The notes beneath the pieces were generated by a model. The model saw only the letters and a program-made list of their open reading frames with translations, made no database searches and was not told the DNA's origin. A stretch of DNA of 64,000 nt from Actinernus sp. WN-2022 (taxonomy: Eukaryota; Cnidaria; Anthozoa; Actiniaria; Actinernidae). Below, piece by piece: positions 55,150 to 64,000 of the stretch (its first letter is position 1; the number at the start of each line of letters is the position of its first letter). Made by a program: the position numbers and the translations under genes. The stretch lies in NCBI GenBank assembly GCA_030867875.1, contig JAOWCC010000019.1, positions 102,845,006 through 102,909,005 on the forward strand. The letters run 5' to 3'.

Positions 55150-56800
55150 CTGTCGCGTATGTATTATTTGCAAAAAGCGCCAAAAACTAACCCGCAGACT
55201 AATTTGAATTCCATTTTTCGCTTTGGAGTAACACTCTAATTACTATTTCATTAATCACAAAAAAAAAAAAAACCTCTTGGGTATGAACTGTTTTAGCGTG
55301 GCACAAAGTTAATTTCTTGCTTTTCTTTGTAAATAAACCGCCTCAAGTTTGGTTAGCTACATAGTCAGGTCTTGCACTTATCTGATGAGAGAAGCTTGTT
55401 TTAAATTTTCGCTTAGTTTGGATTTATTTAACACTCCAATTTAATTTTCAGTCCATTCAAAAAGCAACACAAATATTGTGAAATCTTTGCTAAAATCGAT
55501 TTTTAGCTCGGCACAAAACTTCGTCTTTAGCCTGTTAGTTTTTGGCACACAAAATATACGCGGTTTTGTTCAAATTACCTTCTCTTAACAAGGTTTCACT
55601 AAATCTCTTACAGATGATATAGTTTCCAGTGTATATATAATAACTACTATACGGTATATTTGCTATTGAGTGTAAAGCAAACCGGCCTTCTCCCCCCCCA
55701 AAAAAAAATAATCTGGCTGCATGATGAGTAATAAGAAAGGATTTTTCTAACTGTCGCGTATGTATTATTTGCAAAAAGCGCCAAAAACTAACCCGCAGTC
55801 TAATTTGAATTCCATTTTTCGCTTTGGATTAACACTCAACACAAATAACAAACTCTTGACTATGCGGAACTGTTTTAGCGTGGCACAAAGTTAGTTTCTT
55901 GCTTTTCTTTGTAAATAAACCGCCTCAAGTTTGGTCAGCTATATTATTATATACATAGTCAGGTCTTGCACTTATCTGATGAGAGAAGTTTGTTTTAAAT
56001 TTTCGCTTAGTTTGGATTTATTTAACACTCCAATTTAATTTTCAGTCCATTCAAAAAGCAACACAAATATTGTGAAATCTTTGCTAAAATCGATTTTTAG
56101 CTCGGCACTGACAAAACTTCGTCTTTAGCCTGTTAGTTTTTGGCACACAATACTGATATACGCGGTTTTGTTCAAATTATCTTCTCTTAACAAGGTTTCG
56201 CTAAATCTCTTACAGATTATATAGTTTACAGTGTATATAATAACTACTATACGGTATATTTGCTATTGAGTGTAAAGCAAACCGGCCTTCCTCTCCCCCC
56301 CCCCCAAAAAAAAAACTCCCCCCCCAAAACAAATTATATGGCTGTATGATGAGAAATAAGAGAGGATTTTTCTAACTGTTGCGTATGTATTATTTGCAAA
56401 AAGCGCCAAAAACTAACCCGCAGTCTAATTTGAATTCCATTTTTCGCTTTGGATTAACACTCAACACAAATAACATAAACTCTTGACTATGCGGAACTGT
56501 GTTAGGGTGGCACAAAGTTAGTTTCTTGCTTTTCTTTGTAAATAAACCGCCTCAAGTTTGGTCAGCTATATACATAGTCAGGTCTTGCACTTATCTGATG
56601 AGAGAAGTTTGTTTTAAAATTTCGCTTAGTTTGGATTTATTTAACACTCCAATTTAATTTTCAGTCCATTCAAAAAGCAACACAAATATTGTGAAATCTT
56701 TGCTAAAATCGATTTTTAGCTCGGCACAAAACTTCGTCTTTAGCCTGTTAGTCTTTGGCACACAATACATACGCGGTTTTGTTCAAATTATCTTCTCTTA
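55150..56800. repeat. ~600-bp tandem array, main part (about 2.7 units)
   Basis: GTAAAGCAAACCGGCCTTC recurs at about 55,672 and 56,273 (601 bp apart). GTGGCACAAAGTTA and GCCTCAAGTTTGG recur at about the same spacing. Units carry variable C-runs/A-runs. No coding frame. With the left and middle pieces the original array had at least four units. Confidence 0.85.
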
Positions 56801-56862
56801 AAAACACTGTCGCCGAGAAATGAGTGAGAGGCAAAATGACAATTGACAAATTGTACACTTAC

Positions 56863-56968
56863 CGTGGTTAATGTAGTACTGATCTTTGGAACCCTGAAGG
56901 ACCCCTGGAGAATTATAAGCTCGCTGTTTGTTAGGATTCCACAGACAAAACCCTCCGAGAACGTCCAT
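56863..56968 (-). CDS. Candidate first coding exon with splice donor
   Basis: The minus strand starts AGAAAGATGG and reads MDVLGGFCLWNPNKQRAYNS, followed by PGVLQGSKDQYYINH (35 codons plus one base), ending at ACG|GTAAGT, a near-consensus donor (plus-strand ACTTAC ends at 56,862). The composition is protein-like, unlike the surrounding repeats. The gene would extend leftward, where introns would hold LINEs 4 and 5. Family not recognised. Confidence 0.4.
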
Positions 56969-57404
56969 CTTTCTTTATCTTTCTCCAAGTGAACTGCATT
57001 ACCGATACTGGAAGTAAATGCTCGCTCGCGCTAAAAAAAACACGCGTTTGTTTTCCTGCCTCTGAAACATGCACCAATCAGAGTACGATTATAGTCAATT
57101 TGATACAGAGTTTGACAGCTGAGCACGAGAAGGGCATCCGCTGCCCACGAAACGTATCTCCCTCCAAATCAATATGGCGGCAACGTGTTGTAAACGTGAA
57201 GGACAACATTTCGTTTCTGGAAGAAAATTTATATACGAAAATATCTTCAATGTTTGTCTTGGTACCACTAATTGAAGAAAGCTTTTATATTGGGCACCTA
57301 AATGCTTGTCAAGAAAAACGCCTTGGGTGGTGATAGAGCCTTTGGAGGGTAAGTACGCCATTCAGGCCTTTTTTCTTCCATGACTGAGTGAGCGACGGCT
57401 GAGT

Positions 57405-57485
57405 CTTTAATAATAATCTATTATTAAAAGACTTTATAAAGTCTTTTAATAATAATCTATTATTAAAAGACTTTATAAAGTCTGA
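57405..57485. repeat. Duplicated palindrome
   Basis: A self-complementary unit containing AAAAGACTTTATAAAGTCTT and TAATAATAATCTATTATTA occurs twice in tandem. It would form strong hairpins. Confidence 0.8.
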
Positions 57486-57659
57486 GTCTGACATTCTATG
57501 AAAGGCAGGAAACCCGTGTTTCGTATAGCTTTAGATCAATCAAACAATTACTGGGAAAGTGTAGAATGTTTGCCAGCTTTTCTAATGCAATGGAATTTTT
57601 CGCACTAAATAATTTAGTTCACAGATTTTTTTCGTTTTTCCGTGAAACTGAAAATGCAG

Positions 57660-58093
57660 GGAGAAAATACGGAGAACTAGGTTTGGTGCATGTGTCTTCT
57701 CGTGTATTAAATCAGACATTTTCATGTAACCGGGAAAGTCTGATTTTCACCCCAGAATCGGCATGATATTTTCCGTACTTTCCGGGAATTTGTTTCCGTG
57801 CTTTCTGTGAAAGGCCGGAAAAACGAGTTTTCCGGGCTTTTTCCGTGCTTTAGGATTCCCTGATGAATCAGACTACCGGGAAAGTCTGGATTTTTACCGG
57901 GATTTCTTGGCTTTCCAGACTTGCCCGTAATTTTTTTCCAGGCTTTCTGTGAAAGGCAGGAAAAAAACGGGATTTCCGGGCTTTTTCCGCGCAAGTCTAA
58001 TGCAAAAAGCACGGTGAATAGTCCGGAAAGTCCGGTAAATCCGGGCTTTCCCGGACTTTCCGGGCTTTTTACCGGGCTTTTGGTGCAAGGGTT
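57660..58093. repeat. CCCGGAAA-rich block, right (ends GGTGCAAGGGT)
   Basis: TTTCCGGGCTTTT-type subrepeats in inverse orientation to the left block, ending CCGGGCTTTTGGTGCAAGGG, the mirror of the start at 47,398. Either two separate elements or the two ends of one 10.7-kb structure. Confidence 0.7.
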
Positions 58094-59140
58094 GTTCCCC
58101 AATAAGATATTCTAAGACCAGATAAATGTTCTTACTATGCCCAGTCTGCCCCTTTGGGTACACAGCATTAAAAGCATAAAAGCTTAAAAGCAATCAGAGT
58201 AATCACTGCAGTTACAATTCTGAGTTCCTTGAATCTGCAAACAACTATACACTGCCGGTATTCCCATAGCAAGCAGGTATAAAGACTGGATATTTTCAGA
58301 ATATCCAGTCAACGGAGGTTTTGGTGAGGTACTCTCTTCCACTTTCTTCTTGGTATCTGTGTCACCGTCATTCTAAACAAAACTAAATACAAAAATGATT
58401 TTATAACTATAGCTTTGCTTTGGTTTAAATGTCTCGCTAGGAGGGGGGGGAGGGTTGTCGGGCAACAGACAACCACCCAGCCCAGTACACTGGGTCACAC
58501 CGAAGTGGGCATAAAGAAAAAGAAAGAGAAAAAGGAGAGGAAAGGGAACCGTTTACCCACGAAGAACGCTAAATCAGTCCCCAAGCAGCAACTCTTTTGA
58601 AACAAACACTCACGAGCAATGCAACGAGCAACTACAAACAACCCGCCAAAACAGACCTGTATGAGATGCCGACCCAGGCCCCACAAACTGTGCCACAAGA
58701 AGACCAACCTACGCAGGCATATTTAACCATGCCTAAATTGCATTTAGTCTGTAGATTAAAGTGCATGAAATGGAAATTGTTATTCCTTTTTTTTCTTGTG
58801 CTTTCCCAAAGAAATGTTTGGATCATGAATCCTAAGAATCCAGTTTTTGAATAATCTGCCAAATCCATTCTGATCCCTGGTACTGACTAGTAATGTTACT
58901 AAATGGATGATGTATGTAAACGACTAAAGTAAGTGGCTAGAAAAAGTTAAACAAATTACCAAAACACTGTTGAGTTTACAGAATGTTATTCAGGGAAAAC
59001 TGCAACTCATAAAGTTCTCATTTTTGCAGTGTAAACTCATTTTTGATGACTCAAAAATAGTCATTTTCATATTTTCATTTTTGTATTCAGTGATCAGGTT
59101 TTTGCAATATGCAATATGTCATTTTGTTTGCAAAGCTTAG
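58094..59140. other. No confident gene
   Basis: Frames at 58,415-58,600 (a lysine-rich run) and 58,597-58,854 have no recognised motif. In another frame CMRCRPRPHKLCHKK near 58,650 hints at a metal-binding cluster, but it is too short to call. Confidence 0.3.
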
Positions 59141-59316
59141 CATGCTCTCACAGCTTAAAGATCTTGCATATTGCAGTCACTCTTACTGTTCCAAAACACA
59201 TGCATATGCTCTCACAGCTTAAAGATCTTGCATAATGCTGTCACACTTACTGTTCCAAAACACATGCTCTCACAGCTTAAAGATCTTGCATATTGCAGTC
59301 ACTCTTACTGTTCCAC
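59141..59316. repeat. ~61-bp triplicate repeat
   Basis: GCTCTCACAGCTTAAAGATC occurs at 59,144, 59,208 and 59,266, each followed by CTTACTGTTCCA. The plus frames here are products of the repeat. Confidence 0.85.
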
Positions 59317-60836
59317 CGCCTCCACCGGGGCCCAACACTCGTGGAATCTCCGTTGCAATCGAATGGCACTATTCCTCCGATTTCGATTTGCACAGCCATA
59401 GTATTCTCTTCATACGAACTACTATGTTTCTAAGATTATCCTCGTCGCCAATTGTAGTATCTTTACTCAAGGATGTATTCGGATTTAACCTGATAATACA
59501 CAAGCATGACACAAACACGTTCTAGGCAACCCAATATATGGGTTTGTGCATGAAAATAGAAGATATGTATGGGGTTTTATAAATCGTTTCAAATTGCCGT
59601 ACAATGTATTAATAAACATACCTTTTCGCTTCCATGTTGTTTCCTTTGTGGTTTTTCTTCTCTTGGAACCATTTTAGGCTGTTTTTAGGAGTTTTTCATC
59701 TACCTCGGCTCACCACTCTAAGAAGAAGAGAAGGCTGGAATCTTCTGAAGTCTTCTGCCACAATCACCTACAATCTTCACCTCCAAAATCTCACTTTTCG
59801 TTATCGAAATGCCACGAAACTCCTGTCGTCGCTAGAATGATAAATAAACTAAGACCTGCCTGAATTTCAGGATCCAGCGATCCCTCATTAATTCTGGAAA
59901 AAATCGAATACTATTTCGCGACTTTCGACCAACTCCAAGGCTGTACGGCTAACGAATTTGTCCAGTGACAAGCATTACTTTCAAGTGTTCGCCAGTAAAC
60001 ACATTGAAATGTGTGGTCTATTGCTTAACTGTTTACACCAGGATCATTAATACTATCCGAAAAATTAATCTTATTCGGTGATGTTTTCACTCTGGTAGAT
60101 AATCGAAAACATTCGGTTGAGAAGACAGAACTAGTTCTAAAGAGTAACCAGTTTTTGATTACAGTTCACTTTCAGTTCCTTTTGGGAAAATTTTCATTTT
60201 GGTCGAGATAAATCGAGCCAAACAGAAACGTCAAAAGGCATGAGCAAACCAACAAACACGGCGTGCGGGCATAAAGAACGCGGTCAAAAACGGCATCATT
60301 GAGCAAATGAAACTAAATATTTTAGGTGTTTTATATGAGGTTGATGACGTTGTTGTGACGTCATAAGTGATTTATACTTTTTTGGTGAAATTCCCCCTTT
60401 AATAAACGTTACAAACAAACTACACCATCAAAGGGCCTTCCTGGCACACATTCATTTGGCACAAATTTGAACATTCTACGACGATTACAGCCAAAGTTAT
60501 AGATGAATGCCTGTTGCTATGACGTCATATTTAGTGACGTCAGGAGTCGTACCTAAATAAGGCTGCCTATTGTTAAAAAATCAAGAAAAGAAAATAATGT
60601 GACTTTTGAATGCCAGACTAGTGCATTTCATCAATAAAACTCGAAAATCACTCAAATAATTTTTTTCTAAGGTGTATGACGTCATAATTACGTTCCAAAA
60701 ATAGAAAAGAAAGGAAAGGCTGAATCAACGGTAGAGAGTTTTTTTCTTCCAATATTTCGATCGATCGGCACGGTCGATCTTCTTCGGGAAAAGAGACTTA
60801 CAATGTATCCAATAAACTAGAATCTATAGGAAATAA
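59317..60836. other. No recognised gene
   Basis: About 1.5 kb. Several TGACGTCA-type palindromes occur at 60,345-60,700. Frames are short and featureless. Confidence 0.35.
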
Positions 60837-61130
60837 TACAACAACAACAAACTTTATTAGCATTCCATATACATAAATGGTATTGCCTAAAAAATAAAAA
60901 CATAGCTAAAAGAAGCTAAACTAACTTTGAGAACGATTTCTAATATTACAATGATTTCTTAGTTCAGTGGCTTCAAAAATATAGTGAGCCAATTTCTTAC
61001 ATACAAATGGGTCTACGTTATTAAAGAGAAATAAAGTTTTTGTCTTTGATATTTAAGTTTGGAAAATGTTTGTATTTATAAATAAGCCGGTTATGGACAA
61101 AAAAGTCGTTTTGTGATTGGACAAAATGTC
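60837..61130 (-). mobile_element. LINE 3' end fragment
   Basis: The minus strand ends in GTTTGTTGTTGTTG at 60,850-60,837. Upstream coding remnant reads FNNVDPFVCKKLAHYIFEAT, and ELRNHCNIRNR, plausibly a LINE C-terminus. Strongly 5'-truncated; family unknown. Confidence 0.45.
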
Positions 61131-61519
61131 ATGCAACAGTATTTACAACTCTAAAAGATGAATGAAGCGATATTTTCATAAATGCTTTTGTGTTGTTTAT
61201 TTCCCGCCAAATTTTCGTGGGAATATTGGCAAAATTCAAACTTTCATAACTTTTGTTTTCCTTAACCAATCGACATAGGCTTTTCGATTCCTTCATTCTC
61301 ATCACGAGGAGATTTTAACAATATATGACATCCCGTTTTTAGAGGTAAGACTGAACGTATTACAAATGGATAAAATAATAAGGTATTAACATAGATTAAA
61401 TTATCACGGGTTATATTCCTTTTACGATTCTACGCCCAACTACCAAAATTCAATCGTCTGCGTTGAAAACGTTTTAAAATATAGAACTCATGCCATTTTT
61501 ATGGTCGTTTGTTTACCAA
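61131..61519. other. No recognised feature
   Basis: AT-rich, with no gene or element ends seen before the satellite begins. Confidence 0.4.
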
Positions 61520-63570
61520 CTGTTTCTGAGGTAAGAATATTTACGATGAAACTCAGGAGAGAGTACATCCAGAGTGCGTTAACTACTTGTTTTACCGACT
61601 GTTTCTGAGGTAAGAATATTTACGATGAAACTCAGGAGAGAGTACACTCAGAGTGCGTTAACTACTTGTTTTAACGACTGTTTCTGAGGTAAGAATATTT
61701 ACGATGAACCTCAGGAGAGAGTACACTCAGAGTGCGTTAACTACTTGTTTTAACGACTGTTTCTGAGGTAAGAATATTTACGATGAACCTCAGGAGAGAG
61801 TACACTCAGAGTGCGTTAACTACTTGTTTTAACGACTGTTTCTGAGGTAAGAATATTATTTTACGATGAAACTCAGCAGAGAGTACATTCAAAGTGCGTT
61901 AACTACTTGTTTTACCAACTGTTTCTGAGGTAAGAATATTTACGATGAACCTCAGGAGAGAGTACACTCAGAGTGCGTTAACTACTTGTTTTAACGACTG
62001 TTTCTGAGGTAAGAATATTTACGATGAACCTCAGGAGAGAGTACACTCAGAGTGCGTTAACTACTTGTTTTAACGACTGTTTCTGAGGTAAGAATATTTA
62101 CGATGAACCTCAGGAGAGAGTACATCCAGAGTGCGTTAACTACTTGTTTTAACGACTGTTTCTGAGGTAAGAATATTTACGATGAACCTCAGGAGAGAGT
62201 ACACTCAGAGTGCGTTAACTACTTGTTTTAACGACTGTTTCTGAGGTAAGAATATTATTTTACGATGAAACTCAGCAGAGAGTACATTCAAAGTGCGTTA
62301 ACTACTTGTTTTACCAACTGTTTCTGAGGTAAGAATATTTACGATGAACCTCAGGAGAGAGTACACTCAGAGTGCGTTAACTACTTGTTTTAACGACTGT
62401 TTCTGAGGTAAGAATATTTACGATGAACCTCAGGAGAGAGTACATCCAGAGTGCGTTAACTACTTGTTTTAACGACTGTTTCTGAGGTAAGAATATTTAC
62501 GATGAACCTCAGGAGAGAGTACACTCAGAGTGCGTTAACTACTTGTTTTAACGACTGTTTCTGAGGTAAGAATATTATTTTACGATGAAACTCAGCAGAG
62601 AGTACATTCAAAGTGCGTTAACTACTTGTTTTACCAACTGTTTCTGAGGTAAGAATATTTACGATGAACCTCAGGAGAGAGTACACTCAGAGTGCGTTAA
62701 CTACTTGTTTTAACGACTGTTTCTGAGGTAAGAATATTTACGATGAACCTCAGGAGAGAGTACACTCAGAGTGCGTTAACTACTTGTTTTAACGACTGTT
62801 TCTGAGGTAAGAATATTTACGATGAACCTCAGGAGAGAGTACACTCAGAGTGCGTTAACTACTTGTTTTAACGACTGTTTCTGAGGTAAGAATATTTACG
62901 ATGAACCTCAGGAGAGAGTACATCCAGAGTGCGTTAACTACTTGTTTTAACGACTGTTTCTGAGGTAAGAATATTTACGATGAAACTCAGCAGAGAGTAC
63001 ACTCAGAGTGCGTTAACTACTTGTTTTAACGACTGTTTCTGAGGTAAGAATATTATTTTACGATGAAACTCAGCAGAGAGTACATTCAAAGTGCGTTAAC
63101 TACTTGTTTTACCAACTGTTTCTGAGGTAAGAATATTTACGATGAACCTCAGGAGAGAGTACACTCAGAGTGCGTTAACTACTTGTTTTAACGACTGTTT
63201 CTGAGGTAAGAATATTTACGATGAACCTCAGGAGAGAGTACACTCAGAGTGCGTTAACTACTTGTTTTAACGACTGTTTCTGAGGTAAGAATATTATTTT
63301 ACGATGAAACTCAGCAGAGAGTACATTCAAAGTGCGTTAACTACTTGTTTTACCAACTGTTTCTGAGGTAAGAATATTTACGATGAAACTCAGGAGAGAG
63401 TACATTCAGAGTGCGTTAACTACTTGTTTTACCGACTATTTCTGAGGTAAGAATATTTACGATGAAACTCAGCAGAGGTTACATCCAGAGTGCGTTAACT
63501 ACTTGTTTTACCGACTGTTTCTGAGGTAAGAATATTTACGATGAAACTCAGCAGAGGTTACATCCAGTGT
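61520..63570. repeat. 79-bp satellite array, about 26 units
   Basis: Period is exactly 79 bp at several checked points (GTTTCTGAGG at 61,601, 61,680 and 61,759). The core is CGACTGTTTCTGAGGTAAG, TTTACGATGAACCTCAGG, GAGAGTACACTCAGAGTGCG and TTAACTACTTG. An 82-bp variant with TATTATTTTACG and CATTCAAAGTGCG appears near 61,850, 62,252, 62,571, 63,051 and 63,293. Edge units are more diverged. Noncoding. Confidence 0.95.
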
Positions 63571-63703
63571 GGTATCTGAGTTAACTTCATTTTTCTACAA
63601 AGCTTCCGCAGGCCCCTGGAATATGAGAACAAAATAATAATTAAAAATCACTAATTTTGTCAAACACTATCGATCAGTTTGTGCGTGATTCTAATGCTGC
63701 CTG

Positions 63704-63737
63704 TCAGTCTTTGTCTCTGTCTGTCTGTCTGTCTGTC
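63704..63737. repeat. TGTC microsatellite
   Basis: Repeated CTGT/TGTC tetranucleotides, followed at 63,809-63,823 by an AT run. Confidence 0.85.
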
Positions 63738-63770
63738 CACCTATCTAAGTATTTCGTATACGTATAACTA

Positions 63771-63998
63771 CTATCTGCTTAAATTCTTCAATTTGCCATG
63801 CTTCTTCAATATATATATATATAAGAACTGACTTGCCCCTTCAACGGTAACTTGTGGTTCTAGAGTAGATTCCAGGAAGATTTCAAGCAACTCCTCAATA
63901 TCATTGCCTCTATTCCTATAAAACAAAATATCACTAAAGAAACTTAATATGGCTTCTGGTTCATCAATTAGAATATAGTTTTTCGATGTTCTACGAGA
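63771..63998 (-). CDS. Candidate partial exon at the right edge
   Basis: A minus frame open from the window edge to a TAG at 63,771 (76 codons) reads TSKNYILIDEPEAILSFFSD, then RNRGNDIEELLEIFLESTLE and PQVTVEGASQ before low-complexity YIYIL. The acidic, hydrophobic-patterned composition looks coding down to about 63,830. The true exon may end near there. Not recognised. Confidence 0.35.
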   Translation of the reverse strand, partial: SRRTSKNYILIDEPEAILSFFSDILFYRNRGNDIEELLEIFLESTLEPQVTVEGASQFLYIYILKKHGKLKNLSR

Positions 63999-64000
63999 AC

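Overview
The window looks like repeat-saturated nuclear DNA from a cnidarian, probably a coral or sea anemone. It is AT-rich, has no bacterial-style operons, and is built almost entirely from non-LTR retrotransposons (CR1-like and L1/Tx1-like), a broken tyrosine-recombinase (DIRS-like) retroelement, many short terminal-inverted-repeat elements of types I associate with cnidarian genomes, and several satellite arrays. No complete host gene is visible. The taxon is an inference from repeat style, not from a marker gene.

Layout. 1-21,872: four near-identical copies (A-D) plus a partial fifth of a ~5.1-5.5 kb noncoding tandem unit, diversified by insertions found in only some copies. 21,873-28,035: noncoding DNA and a 44-bp minisatellite split by a 3.6-kb CR1-like LINE (minus strand). 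28,739-35,315: remains of a DIRS-like element, an RNase H region followed by a tyrosine recombinase (YR) cut into four pieces by three LINEs; one of these LINEs is itself split by a 1-kb inverted-repeat element that carries a tRNA-like sequence. 35,595-43,576: short DNA elements, several with clear target-site duplications (TSDs), and a Gypsy gag fragment. 43,676-46,125: a ~135-bp repeat array split by an L1/Tx1-like LINE with a perfect 16-bp TSD. 47,398-58,093: two mirrored CCCGGAAA-rich blocks enclosing a hAT-like element, a ~600-bp tandem array split by two LINEs, and two phase-compatible candidate exons of a possible minus-strand host gene. 58,094-64,000: minor repeats, a LINE 3' end, a 2-kb 79-bp satellite, and a possible exon running off the right edge.

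The elements do not cooperate as a pathway. The main biological content is insertion history, readable from TSDs, from unoccupied sites preserved in sister copies, and from YR reading frame that resumes after each insertion. No enzyme gene appears intact. The best preserved is a 653-codon reverse transcriptase frame at 50,000-51,961, which sits in a longer frame broken by three stops.
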